DNA of 64,000 nucleotides, taken from Alligator mississippiensis (Eukaryota; Chordata; Crocodylia; Alligatoridae). Positions 10,523-21,866 of this stretch are shown piece by piece; position 1 is the stretch's first letter; each line of letters starts with the position of its first letter. Location of the stretch: assembly GCF_030867095.1 (NCBI RefSeq), contig NC_081826.1, positions 44,696,001-44,760,000 of the forward strand, given 5' to 3'. Made by a program: the position numbers and the translations under genes. The notes under the pieces are model-generated. The model was not told where the DNA came from and ran no database searches. It worked only from the letters and a program-made list of their open reading frames with translations.

Positions 10523-11939
10523 ATTATTCATTGTGAACACTATTTACAAACAGTTCTTTGTTATGCTCATGAAAGTAAATTTGATTATTTTTAGCCAAAT
10601 CTTCTTTTCAGCTATTTACCTTTACATTCCCATACATTAGTTGACTAAGCATCATGAAAGACAAAAGTGTTAAATTGTGAAATTTTCTATTAAGGATAGA
10701 TTGGTTGTTTTGTTTTTTTTGAAGATCCAGCTTCACAAAGGTACCTGTGTTTGTGATCTGAACACTATCAAAATAACTGGAATTTAAATCAGGGAGTTAC
10801 TTTTTATCATAGAAGCCATTTCCAGCATTCATCTAGATTTTAGAGTTACCTTGTGACTCTTTGCTAATGTAATCTGAGCTTTTATTTGCCTTTGTAAATA
10901 TATGTCTTTCCATGTAATCTATCCATCACATTCCCCTATTTTTAGCTTTGCCTGGTATATTCACCACGTATGTAATCATGTAACTTGCTGAACATTGTGA
11001 GGTGTGGAACATCTTTGTTTTCCCAGTGAAATCAATGGGAGCTAAGGATGCTCTGCATCACACAGGATTAGATCTGGCAAGAGACAAGTGACCACAAATA
11101 CCATTGTAGCCAGTCTGAGGTTTTTATTCAGGCAAAGATTGAGAATAATTGTACAGTGCAAATAAAGCAGTTTCAATAATTTACTTCCTTTAAAATGTTT
11201 GTACCATCCATGCAGCTGCAAAACCATAATGCTTTCATTAAAAATCACATCTGTGCTGAATTAAACGGGAGCCTTTTCCAGCCGGGGAGTGTTTGTCAGG
11301 TTGAAAGTTTTTCTCATAGCTCCTGAAGCTTTTCCAAAAACTCAGGACTAAGACAGAGTGCAGACCTTGTCACGAGCTGGTACCAAAGTTTAAGTACATT
11401 CCTGCTACGTTATTCATGGTATGGCTCTAATTTGGATGTACATCTCCCTTGTGTTCTCTTTATTAACTTACATATGACTAACTCTTTTGTTTAATATGGA
11501 AATTAAAAAAAATAGTGGTTGGAACAGAGAAAAGTAGTCTGAAAACATCTTTCCCCAGGTTTTCATTCCTCAAGGCATTGATTTAAATGAGTTGCATAAA
11601 GGAAAATACAGTGAATAAAGTTATTTTTGTTTAAAATAAGCTTTTTCTATAGTATTTTTAAAAATGCTTGTGTCAAGAGATGGCAGATATCTTTGGTTGG
11701 GCCATCACTCTTAGAAAAAGACAGCAAACAGATGTCTATTTATGTGTCCCATGACAGAAGAGACAATTTGAGTTGGGTTTCTGAAATGTTGGTCAGTTCT
11801 TTTAATGCTTTTAATGAGAAGTTTGAGTTAAGTGGGGAGAGTATCCGCATATCTATTCAGCCATTCCAGAAAAGAAAGGACTCAAAGGCCATTACAGAAA
11901 TAAATGAAAGAAAGACTGATGGAATATGTATTATTTTTA
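10523..11939. other. No recognised features
   Basis: AT-rich unique-looking sequence. The 120-residue frame at 11627-11989 runs into the interspersed repeat at 11940 and shows no domain. The core AGTGAAATCAATGGGA at 11024-11040 belongs to the recurrent ATTGACTTCAATG motif listed elsewhere. Confidence 0.45.
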
Positions 11940-12050
11940 GGGCAGTATTATCTAGGAGCCACAGTCATAGATCCAGACCATTGTGCTAGACACCATACAA
12001 ACAGGACAAAAAGAGAAGCTCCGTCCTAAGGAATTCATGTAGCAGCCTAG
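11940..12050. repeat. Ancient interspersed repeat fragment
   Basis: Contains the block 'ttgtgctagacaccatacaa' followed by 'acaggacaaaaagagaagct', a phrase I recognise as common in reptile and bird genomes. Class not assigned. Confidence 0.4.
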
Positions 12051-12540
12051 TTAGATTAAGCAGAATTATCTTTAACTGTATATTAATAAAAATTGGATAA
12101 ATAGAGTGTACATCCAAAATTTAAGTATACTTGGCAAACATTTAAAAATACTCAAGTATATATAATGTTGATTAGCAACAAAATAAATATTCAGCTGAAT
12201 TCTCCCCTTTTCCACTTGAATACCCCATCACTACTACCCAGCCCTACCTAATCCGATAGGTGCCTATTCCTGTTTTCCTTTAAATCAAGTTAGATAGAAA
12301 ACTGTACAACATTTTCCCCTGGGGTCTTTGGCTGTGATACTTTTTGAAAGAACTGTTTCTTGGAAGAAAATTATTCAAATAAACAGTGAAATGGGTTTTC
12401 CTACACTATGCAGAACAGAACAGAAATGCTAAACATTTTAAGCTATCTTCACCTTCATGAAAAGTGGTGTATTTTCATAATACATGTAGTATGTATCTTG
12501 TGTAGTTAAAGCATGTCCCTAATAGGGGAAATTTTGGATC

Positions 12541-12590
12541 CATTGATACCAATGGCAAAACTCCCATTGGCTTCAATGAGAACAGGATTT
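12541..12590. repeat. Recurrent CATTGGCTTCAATG-type palindromic motif
   Basis: CATTGATACCAATGG followed by CCCATTGGCTTCAATG. Related copies at 11021-11040, 19047-19063, 43269-43310 and 55701-55740. Probably the core of an old short interspersed repeat. Confidence 0.45.
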
Positions 12591-12950
12591 CATGCCTTTG
12601 GGGTGGCAAAATTCTAACTGGGAGAATGTGAAATTTTGCCTCTATAAAGATGTAAGGGAAAATCCCCTACCCAACACTGAGAAACTGCACTGTGGCACAT
12701 TCTCCCAGCTCCAATATTCTCTGTTCTTGCCCTTCCCCTTTAGTCTGTGACTGGGCCTAGTTGAGAAAACTGATCTGCATTGTAGTGAAAGATGTTTAAA
12801 TAAATAGGTTTTGTTTTACTTAATACGTTTAAAGAAACTTCCTTTTTTAACAAAAAGAAAATGGTGATGGACAAAACCCCCATTTTCTCTCATTACTTTA
12901 CTAGCCTCCTCTCCCCTTCCTTAAAGGGGAGGCAGAAAAATATGAAAGAA

Positions 12951-13994
12951 TAGCAGTGGGCAAAATATGGCCCGCGGGCCATATCTGGCCTGTCAATTCT
13001 GTCTGGCCTGCAGGCAGCTCCAGCTCTGGCCTCTGCTGGCACCACAGGGGGTTCTGGGTGGAAGCTTCCCCTGCTTGACTGCCTGGCACTACAAGGCAGA
13101 CCCTGGATGAGCCACATCTGGGCCCTGGCAGTTCCAGCTCCAGCCTCCACAGACACCATGGGGGATGCTGGGTAGAAGCAGCCCTGCCAGCTCACCCACC
13201 CATCTCTTCATGGCAGGCTTTGGGCAAGCTGTGCTCAGGCCCTGGAGCCTCTGCTCAGGTTGGGCTGGCAGTGCGCCACTTGCCTGTGGCTCAGAGCTTG
13301 CAGGAGGCACCTCAAGTGCTAGGACCATGTGGTGGGTGCTCTGCACCTGAGCCCAGATCTGGTGCAGCTTTCCTGGCCCTGGCCCCATCCCCAGCCCTAG
13401 CCCCATGTCCCACCTTGCCCTGTGCAGCACTGCAAACTGCCACAGCCACCTTACACCTCCCAGCTGCAGCCAGCATGCCTCCCATTCCATCCAGCCAGGT
13501 GAGGCTTCCTCCAGTACCCTGGGGCTGGGGCTTCTCCTGGGGGAAAAGGGACCCCCAGATGTGGGTGGGCACGGACTCCAGGCTGAAGGGGGCTGCTGGG
13601 CTTGTGAAGGTTTTGTGGGGGCAAGTGTGGACAGGTGCAGGTGCCTCTTGAGGGTGTATCAGGTACAGGCTGAGGCAGGAGCTCCCTTGTGATGGGTTTT
13701 GGGTGGGCAGTGGCTGGGCTGTGATGGAGGTGGGGGCGTCCTCTCTTGGCCAGGTGTCTCACCTTGATATACATTACTCACACCCTCCCCCCTCCATAAA
13801 TCAGGATAATTATTTTTTTTAATAACATTCAAATATTTTGCTGTAGATGTTTGAATTTTAGCATATGATTTGTTTTTTATCTATAATTTGTTAAAATGAT
13901 ATCTTCACCATTAATAACTGTGTGTGTGTGCCCTGCAACAGGTCACCAAAACTCATTAAGTGGCCCTCCAGGGCCCACAGCTTGCCCACAGCTA
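12951..13994. mobile_element. Non-autonomous hAT-type DNA transposon, copy 2 (1,044 bp)
   Basis: Left terminus TAGCAGTGGGCAAAATATGG, right terminus the complement of TAGCTGTGGGCAAGC. Flanks are TGAAAGAA (12943-12950) and TGATAGAA (13995-14002), an 8-bp TSD with one mismatch. Ends and the AT-rich right subterminal block match the copy at 5158. The interior is GC-rich and unlike the other copies. It generates several long overlapping Pro/Gly/Ala-rich frames on both strands that I regard as artefacts. No transposase. Confidence 0.8.
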
Positions 13995-14690
13995 TGATAG
14001 AAGGTAAGTTACTTTGTTCTCACCAAAACAAAATGAATTAATTTTTTAAAAATGTTTGGGAAAATAAGAAATTTCAATTGCCATGAAATTGTCAGACAAA
14101 GTTTGGTCAAAAAGTTAACAAAAAGAAAAAAAGCCCCTATTTCTATGCTGTCTCTGGAAGCATATCTCTTCCCTTGCACTGTGAAATCATGTGTGTTTCA
14201 ACATCCAGTAAGGCTCCACAGCTACAGCAGAAGGACATATATACCTCTACATTTCTTTTACAGCAAATATTTTGGTTTTCACTTGTTCCATTTTAATTGC
14301 CTGTATAGTATGTGCAAGTGTCAGCAATATCACATGTGGGAATTTTTTCTGAATTTCATTGTCATAACCAAATGGCCAACAGGTTAAGGGGTCTGATGAT
14401 TACCAGCTGACGGAATTAGTCCAATATTCTGATCCCACTTTCCAGAGGGCAAAACAAAGTCTCAGAACCAGCCTGGTATGACACTTATATTGAGAACAAC
14501 CAATATTGAACAGTGTCATAAGCTATACTATACACGTTTGCTGAGAGCCTTAATGCCCATTGGAAGATCCAGAGAGGAACTACCAGCCAAGCTCTTTCTG
14601 TTCAGACACGTCAGCTTCACTCTGGCCTAACACTACCCTTGTTATGTAACTGACTGTGGCCTGTTGCTTATTCATACATGCACATATCTT
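13995..14690. other. Spacer, no recognised features
   Basis: The 111-residue plus-strand frame at 14052-14387 is AT-rich and shows no known motif. Confidence 0.45.
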
Positions 14691-15540
14691 GGGCACGTCC
14701 ACACATGCAAGCACATGTGCTTGCAGCAGCTCAAATAGAGGTGGTGCAAATTTGAGCTGGGGCTTTTTGCCTCAGTGCATGTGCCAAGACATGCACTTAG
14801 GTGTGGGGCAAATTGCGCCACTTGGGGCAAAATAACCCTGCCTGGCTCCTCCTGGATCTGCAGCCAGGGGGAACTGGAGCCCAGGGCCAGCACCTATGCT
14901 GTCCCCAGCAGTATAAAAAACTGCCCTGCCCTGGCCCCATCAGTACAAAAAGCTGCCTTGGCAAGTAGCTCAGGGCTACTCATACTCAGGAGCTTCTGGA
15001 GCCCAGCCAATTGGTACCTGGGGACAATACCCCTTGTGCCAGCTGGACTGCTGATGCAGCCCTGCGAGCTCCCTGTACACTTTACCCACTGCAGCAGTCT
15101 GGCTATGGAGGCTGCTGCCCAGCTGTGACCTGCTGCACACCTGCCAGACCCGGATGGGGACTGCACAGCCAGTAGAGGCATCTGTCCCTCTGGGCCAGCT
15201 GCCAGTGGGCTTTGGCTGCAGAATTGGCCTTTGTGCGGCACTATTGCCATGTGCCCCCTGCCTGGCCATCAGGGCAGCTATTGCCCGGAAGATGTTCCCA
15301 GTGTGGTGGCCTGCTTTGAACTGTCAAAGCATGTTCTCCTGGCCCCAACTGGCCAGGAGGTCAGCCACATCCAGCTGGGTCCAAGGTGCCAGCTCTGAGC
15401 AGGCAGGGTCCTGCCACTGGCCTCCCTAGCAGGAATTCTGGTCTTCCCTATTTGAACACTGAAAAATCACTGATAAAAAAAATCTCAAAGTCACTCTGTA
15501 AAATACCCTAAAATCCATGTTCTTCCACAATTAAAACAAA

Positions 15541-15603
15541 AGACCTCTCTCTCTCTCTATAGAGGTCTCTCTCTCTCTCTCTCTATAGAGAGAGAGAGAG
15601 TGA
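15541..15603. repeat. (CT)n/(AG)n simple repeat forming a hairpin
   Basis: CT runs interrupted by CTATAGAG and followed by an AG run, so the tract is self-complementary. Confidence 0.85.
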
Positions 15604-15705
15604 TCAGTTGGGCAATGTTTTATTGATATATCTACAGTGTTAAAGCAATTTGGAAGCCTACCAGTGTCACTATCATCATAATAAAGTGAATTCTAAATAC
15701 CTATA

Positions 15706-16076
15706 TGTAGCAGGGTTACCTTTCAGAGCTTGGGTTGAACCCCAGGCTTGAGATCCTGCTGTTTTGATTGGTGGAGACCATCCACCAATCAGGAGGCAGC
15801 AAAAGAAATAATATCCTGCCCCTTTCCTGAGGGGAGGGGGAGAAGAGCTCCCCCAGACCTGATTGTAGACTGCAAACTGTCAGGTCTGGAAGACTTCAGG
15901 GGTGGAGCCCTGAAGCGTATAAAAGGAGCTATGTGCCCAACCTGAGGGGCAGATTTGCTGGGGACAGAGAAGAGAGGAGGGTGGGACTTAGAAAAGTGGA
16001 GGAGAGCTGCTCAGCAGGGTGAAGCAGTAGCCAGGAAGAGCCCCTGAAGACTTCTATCAGCAGGGAGTGTAGCATG
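15706..16076 (+). mobile_element. LTR-like segment with TATA box
   Basis: Begins TGTAGCAGGG. It has a good TATA box (TATAAAAG, 15918-15925), a purine-rich stretch upstream and a GC-rich transcribed-like part downstream. Lies in the middle of the composite element at 14691-16912. The 3' boundary and TSD were not located, so this is only a candidate solo LTR. Confidence 0.35.
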
Positions 16077-16836
16077 GCTCTAGTGGTTAGACTCTTGGTG
16101 TGCAACAGGGTGCACAGTGTCCAGACCCTGGGAGCTGTGTGAGGCAGCTCGGGTCTGCAACCTCTGGTGTGCGGCCAGAGACATGGTGCACAGGCCGGTG
16201 CATGGAGCAGGATCTTTGGAGCCCTTAGGGTGGCTCAGGTCCTCAATCCCCAGAATAAGGCTGAGAGCTTCGTGCAGGAGGCGCTGCATGGAGGGTGAGA
16301 GACCCTGGGAGCCGCTTGAGGTGGCTGTGATGCTGCGGAGGGGGTGGGGTGATTGGGGGGTTTGGGGGGAAGGGGCCAGGTGAGGCAGCCATTGGGGAGG
16401 CTCAGGGGTTGTTGGGGGATGGGGCCAGGCAGGGCGGGGATCAGGGGGGATTGGGCAGCTGGGAGGGTGGGGCTAGGGGATTGGCAGAGCCAGCAGGGGT
16501 CCCCCTCCATGGTCCCCTCCTTCCTCCTCCAGCCCCACATCCCTTACTTAGCTGTAGTGGAGCCTGGGTCCAGCTCCCTGTGGCTGGCACACTGCCTGCC
16601 CCACATGTGTGGACAGCATGCTTGAGCACTAGGGTGAGGGCCAACCATAGAGATGATCTGGCTGCTACTAGAGGGTCTCTGTGGAGGACCCAGCCTCTGC
16701 CTGCCTCAGGGCATGGTCTAGGACTGTGCCCTGCTCCACTTTTTTTCTCTGTGGTTTTTTTGACCCCTGGATATGCAGGATCTAATTTTGCCCCCGTGCT
16801 GCAAATTTGCAGTGCGAGGAACTTTTTCTCATTCCT

Positions 16837-16892
16837 GCATGTGCCTGTTGCAGCATCTCAAAGGAGTTTGCGATGCTGGAAGAGGCACATGC
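16837..16892. repeat. Imperfect hairpin in MITE subterminal region
   Basis: GCATGTGCC...GCAGCATC (16837-16857) pairs with GATGCTGG...GGCACATGC (16872-16892). Confidence 0.8.
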
Positions 16893-16915
16893 AGGCTCAT
16901 CTGGACGTGCCCCTT

Positions 16916-18535
16916 ATGTCCATTGTGATTTTCTGCTTAGCAACAATGCACTTAGAACTATTTTAATGATATAGAACAATTACAGCTTGCATGTGCAGTA
17001 ATTAAACATGCCTCCACAATGAGCTGATAGTTTTACATCACTTGCCTTTTTCTGAAGGCAACTCAACCTGGTATTACAGAAGCAGGCTGAGAGCTTTGCA
17101 GCCCTGTGACCATTCAGAATCTCTTGTTTTCGAAGACAGACCTGGCTTCAGTTCCAGAACGATCCCCAAGTAAGGAATGTCTAGCTATTTCTTGGCATCA
17201 AAGTATTTTCCTGAGCAAAAGCTAATGCAGGAGATGTGAAAGAACTAAATAGAGATAAAAATGCCTGTAAAGTCAGGTAAATGGGCTGACTCATATAAAC
17301 TGTTAGCAAGAAATTAACCTGGAAGAGAGCCTGTTAATTTAATGTTTGCCTTATCTTAATGTTGATCAGTTTTATTTCCAATTTCAATATATTTGGCCTC
17401 CTGAGTCCTGACCCATAAGAAGGACATTATTTGCCAAAAGAGCTGATTATTTTTATAGTAATTCCTTCTCTGTTTGTATCTCTTATCACATAGTCCTAAC
17501 ATGAGTGTCTACGCAAACACTGCTGCACTATAAAGGGGATGCAGAGCAGTCTTCTGGTATTTCCTTTTCAATAGGATTACTTTTTCAAGGTTTCAGTTGT
17601 TGTTTTGGTCTTTTTCCCATTGCAAATAGCTACAGCATGGATGTTCTTATTTGACAAACCATATTAGATAATGTAATGATAAATACTGTTTCCATTTGCT
17701 ATTTTATCACTTGGAGAAAATGGAAGTTTACCCAGTTTTACAACTGTATATAAATGTGTGATTTGCACATAGTTTTTGACCTCCATGTGGGCCTATGCTT
17801 GTCTCCTGTTCAAAGACCCACAGCGGAGGAGATACAAGGTCAACATTTCCACACGGTTCATTTTCTTGGTTTTCATACTCACAATGGGTGAGATTATTTT
17901 TATAGGACCATATAAAGGCAAGGATCATGAAAAACAGATAGACATAGGGATCCAAAAGGAAAACTGCAAGATCCCATTAATACTGGATGAGTCTTATGGT
18001 TAACCTTCCTCATGGCCTGTTGTGTGCCTCCTAAGGGCACTGTGCTGTCATTAGGTAATGACAAGGCCATTTTTTCCTTCTTCAGCCTGGTCTACATTAT
18101 GTAGTTTTGTCAACAGAGCACAAATTCTGATAGCAGAGCTATGAGTGCATCTATACTTACACCTCCTCTGTGGAACCCATTCTTTCTCTTGGCAGGTCAA
18201 TACTATTTCTCTGAATGAAAAAAAGCTTCTGTCATTGTTTGACCTTTGGTAGAAGGTCTGTGTAGAGTAGATGCACCTGATCTTTTGTTAGTTGCTATTC
18301 AACTCCAACAACTTAATGCCTTCCCAGTGTTCACTTCAAACCCTGCAGAAACAGGTGATGTGGAGCACATGGATCCAGCAGTAGCTGCATTGGCTTGCAT
18401 ACTTTCAGGTGGCTCTCAGGTAGGTGCAGCATACCACCAGAAATTTTGCTGGCTGACTCCCACCAGTATATACAAGGCTGTTTCTCTCTGGCAGTAGATG
18501 CTTCAGGTGAGAGATTAAAATGTTACCTTAACTAA
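16916..18535. other. No recognised features
   Basis: Unique-looking, AT-rich. Frames at 17728-18003 overlap on both strands and show no domain. Confidence 0.5.
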
Positions 18536-18850
18536 GAACATAAGAGTATAGGAAGTGTCATACTGGGTCAGACCAATGGTCTATTTAGCCCAATTTCCTG
18601 TCTCCAACAGTGGCAAAAGTGGATGCTGGAAGGAGAACATTGAACTGGATAGATCTAGGGTGATCTGTTCTCTATCTGTTATCCTCCCTGGAATCCACCG
18701 TTATTCGTTTAGAGATGCCAAAGGAAACATCTCCAACTGTTGTGTTCAACAGCTATTAATAGATCTACTATCCCTGAATGTATCCAGTTCCTTTCTGAAC
18801 CTGGCTATTCTATTTGTCTCTACCACCTCCTGTGATAATGAAAATTCATC
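18536..18850 (-). mobile_element. CR1-like LINE 3'-end fragment (diverged subfamily)
   Basis: Starts 'agaacataagagtataggaa', then 'tactgggtcagaccaatggt', a phrase that recurs in reptile and bird repeats as the 3' end of a CR1-related LINE read in reverse. The later part corresponds to the end of ORF2. The 143-residue plus-strand frame here is an antisense artefact. Confidence 0.55.
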
Positions 18851-19342
18851 AAATCTTGAGGAGTTCTTTGTACAGTGGAAAGTAATAGATTTTGTCTTCT
18901 TCTTCAGCCATGGCTTCAGCTTTCAGACTTGTAGTCATGCAGATTTCTATTGTCTCCTGAGTGGGAGAGTGGAAGAAGACACTTAGCTACTGATTTTAAA
19001 AGTGCCTAAATGCTATTTTCAATAGCGTCTTGGGCATTAGAAATTGCCATTGATTTTCAATGAGATTAGACTCCCAAAAACCTTAACCACTTCTGAAAAT
19101 GAGACTTAGAGATTTTATGGGAGCTAGCTCTAGGCATCAGGAGTAGGCAACATTTTTTAGCTGGAGTGCCAAAAACCCCCACAATACCTACCTTGCAAGG
19201 TGCTGGAGTGCTGGCATGCTAGAAAAGCAAAATGAGGGTAGGGGGTACATGGCAGGATGCCCTGCTTCTGCCCCTGCCTCCCAGCCCTGCTCATGACCCT
19301 TGCTCCCCACCCAAAGCCCCTGCCCCCCAGCTCGGGCTGTGT

Positions 19343-19909
19343 CAGCAGCTACCCAGAACCAGAGCCAGCTGCAAACATCTGCTGCCTCTCTGACCTGGCC
19401 CGGGCCCCAGCCCCAGCTGCCTCCCAGTCCCAGACCCGACCCCAGGCTCCAGGGAGGCAGCACATACTAGCAATGCTCCCCGCTGTGCTGCCCTTGCTGC
19501 TTCTGCAAAGCAGCGTTGGAACTTGGTGTGGCGGGGCACAGTGGGGGGTGAAGAAAGCTGCCTGCTCCCAGCTCCCCGCTGCCCTGCCACACTTCCCCTG
19601 TGTGCATGGGAGCAGCGTGGGCAGCAGCGCAGGGTTGTATTCCTTGCTGCAGGCCCCACCTACAGAGGAAGTGTGGTAGGGCAGTGCGGAGCTCAGAGCA
19701 GGCAGCTTTCTGCACCCCGTGCTATGCCCTGCCACATCAGGTTCCAATGCTGCTTTGCAGAAATGGCGAGGGCAGCACAGTGGGGAGTATTGCCAGTATG
19801 TGCTGCTTCCCTGGAGCCCAGGGCCGGGTCTGGGAGCCAGCTGGGGCCAGGACAGGGGCAGAGAAGCAGCAGATGTTTGCAGCTGGTCCAGGTTCTGGAT
19901 AGCTGCTGA
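19343..19909. repeat. Long inverted repeat, arms about 260-270 bp
   Basis: The left arm starts CAGCAGCTACCCAGAACC and passes through GCTGCTTCTGCAAAGCAGCG. The right arm repeats this in reverse complement and ends GGTTCTGGATAGCTGCTG. Arms meet near 19640-19660. Many single-base differences, so the duplication is not recent. Confidence 0.8.
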
Positions 19910-19973
19910 TGGCCACGGAGCCCAGGCTGCTCACAGTAGGGCTTTCATGGAAGCACCCTGGGCTCTGTGGTTA

Positions 19974-20203
19974 TCAGCAGCTACCCAGAGCCAGGGCTGG
20001 CTGCAGTCAGAAGGCTACAAACAGCTGCTGCCTCCCACCCCAGCCCCGGCCCTAGCCCTGACCCCGGCTGTCTCCTAGCCCTGGTCTCCGGGAAGGCAGC
20101 AGGTGCCGGCACTGTGCCCTTTGAGGCTGGGGCCAGGGCTGGGGAGGCAGCAGCTGTTTGTAGTCTCCCAGCTGCAGCTGGGCCCAGCTCTGGGTAGCAG
20201 CTG
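19974..20203. repeat. Second inverted repeat, related to the first
   Basis: AGCAGCTACCCAGAGCC at 19976 is answered by GGGCCCAGCTCTGGGTAGCAGCT ending near 20201. The flanking blocks (GGCTACAAACAGCTGCTGCC versus GGCAGCAGCTGTTTGTAGTC) pair too. Further copies of the terminal block (AGCTACCCAGAGC) occur at 21590. Confidence 0.75.
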
Positions 20204-20297
20204 ATATCCACAGAGCCTGGGTTGCTCCCAGCAGGGCTTGCAATGTCTCAGCTGCTTGCTGGGAGCAGCCCAGGCTCCCAGCTGGCAGCAGCTACCC

Positions 20298-21586
20298 CAA
20301 GGGCGGGCAATTATTTCAGGCAGAGGGCCACTTAACCAGTTTTGGCAAGCTGTCAAGGGCCTCATGGGTAGCCCTGCCCCTTGATAGGTGCCCCACCCCC
20401 TGGCCACCATCTTGGGACCAATGTCCCACTGTCTTGGGACCAATGTCTCAGGGACAGCACCGGTGGGGCTGGCAGAGGTCTGTGGAGCCAGACTGAGCTG
20501 CACCAGTAGGGAGAGGGGGGAGCTGGCCTGGTTCCATAGAGCCCCTGCTGGCCGGAACCCCTTTACACTTGCTGCCCTGCTCTGGGCCTTGCCAGCACTG
20601 TCCCTGGAACACTGGTGTGGGCCCTGTGCTCCCGCTCACTCCCAGTGACCCCAGCCCTGCGGTACAGGCTGGGGGGCAGTGTGCGGCCCTTACCGCCTGC
20701 TCCATGGCAGGGAATGAGCTGGTGCTGAGTGCGGGGAAAAGTGGCCCCTCCTCTACCCCGTAGCTGGCACTTGTTGCTGCAGCCACTCACAGCCTGTGTG
20801 GGGCTGTCCTGAGCAGGCACAGGCAGCCCCATGCAGGCTGCCAGTGGCTGCAGCGCAGGGCGCCAGCCATGGGGTGGGGGAGGGGCCATTTTTCCCTGCT
20901 CTCAGCACCACCTTGTAACCTGCCCCCACTACCAGCCTGGGCCCCACACCAGCTCTGGGCTTGCCTGTTGGGGCTGTGCATGACAGCAGCAGCTGCAGCC
21001 CCCCTGCTTACCATGCTGGGCCGTGTTTGCCATCGCCACCTCTGGGCTGCCCAGCAGATGAGTTCTGGGTGGGCAGCAGCAGCAAACACTGCCTAATGCA
21101 GCAAGTGGGGGGGCCACAGCTACTGCTGCCATGCACAGCCCCGATGGGTGAGCCCAGAGCTGGTGCAGGGCCCAGGGTGGCAGCAGGGGTGGGTTACAAG
21201 CTGGTGCTGAGCACAGGAAAAGTGGCCCCTTGCCCTCCCCGTGGCTGGCACCCTGTGCTGCAGCCACTCACAGCCTGCATGGGGATGCCTGTGCCTGCTC
21301 AGGACAGCTCTGCATGGGTTGCGAGCAGCTGCAGCAGTAAGTGCTGGCCATGGGGCAGGGGAGGGGAAACTTTTCCCCATTTCCAGCTGCAGGGGTGGGG
21401 CCAGGTGGGCCCTGCTGTTGTGGGAGCCCATCAGGCTTCCCCTGGGTCCTACTGGCCCTGGGTCCTGTCATTTTTGACAGGAACCAAAAATAGATAAATA
21501 TTATTTTTCTAAAATTTTTAGGCACCCCACAGGCCAGATAAAATAGCCTCATGGGCTGGATATAGGCCATATTTTGCCCACCCCTG
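20298..21586. mobile_element. Non-autonomous hAT-type DNA transposon, copy 3 (1,289 bp), nested
   Basis: Left terminus CAAGGGCGGGCAATTATT, right terminus complement of CAGGGGTGGGCAAAATATGG. A perfect 8-bp TSD AGCTACCC flanks it (20290-20297 and 21587-21594). Both subterminal regions match the copy at 5158 in reverse orientation, including a TGTCAAAAATGACAGG-type block near 21466-21481. The interior has alternating inverted copies of a block containing 'gctggtgctgagtgcgggga' (about 20715, 20905 inverted, 21202, 21370 inverted). Inserted inside the outer hAT at 19138-21719. No transposase. Confidence 0.88.
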
Positions 21587-21866
21587 AGCTACCCAGAGCT
21601 GGGGCCAGCTGCAGCTGGGAGGCTGCAAACAGTTACTACCTCCCTGACCCCAACTTGTGCTGAGGAAAATCGCCTCACATGCCATGCTCAGCATGTATGC
21701 TGGGGGTTGCCGACCCCTGATCTAGATGCAGCAATATTGCCCAGGTGAAAAATCAAAAACCAAACTATGCCTGCTTAGCTGCTGTCTAGCCCTGGAGGTA
21801 CTTAAGTTCATGAAGCACCTCCCTATTTGATTTAAAAATTCCCTAGGCACTTGAAGATGTGAGGTG

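Larger units (their letters stand above)
14691..16912. mobile_element. Composite MITE-like element, GGGCACGTCCA termini, 3-bp TSD
   Basis: Left end GGGCACGTCCACACATG and right end complement of GGGCACGTCCAGATGAG, flanked on both sides by CTT (14688-14690 and 16913-16915). The right third shares the block around 'ttttgacccctggatatgca' and a subterminal hairpin with the element at 9638-10057. At 2.2 kb it is far longer than its relative. The middle (about 15430-16330) looks like an insertion, with a CT hairpin and an LTR-like part. No transposase frame. The 3-bp TSD fits a PIF/Harbinger-like mechanism, though the target is not the usual TTA/TAA. Confidence 0.55.
19138..21719. mobile_element. 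hAT-type element carrying large inverted repeats (outer element)
   Basis: Left terminus CAGGAGTAGGCAAC, right terminus complement of CAGGGGTCGGCAAC, a classic hAT end. Right flank is ATCTAGAT, matching the nTCTAGAn preference of hAT insertions. Left flank CTCTAGGCAT retains only the TCTAG core, so the TSD is imperfect. The interior is GC-rich and built of repeated inverted blocks. A younger hAT (20298-21586) is nested in it. The many long frames on both strands are by-products of GC-rich inverted DNA; none resembles a transposase. Confidence 0.65.

Noticed and set aside
15541..15603. CRISPR-like or regulatory hairpin
   Set aside because: It is a CT/AG dinucleotide repeat with a self-complementary centre. 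No spacers.
16064..16110. tRNA A-box (TAGTGGTTAGACTC) in the LTR-like segment
   Set aside because: No B box or acceptor pairing downstream at tRNA distance. A chance match inside GC-rich DNA.
16349..16966. 205-residue plus-strand frame
   Set aside because: Crosses MITE interior and subterminal hairpin. Gly-rich then random, with no motif.
19188..21570. Dozens of long open frames (up to 178 residues) on both strands
   Set aside because: GC-rich inverted-repeat DNA of hAT elements avoids stops in all frames. Translations are Gly/Pro/Ala/Ser-rich, overlap on both strands and show no domain.
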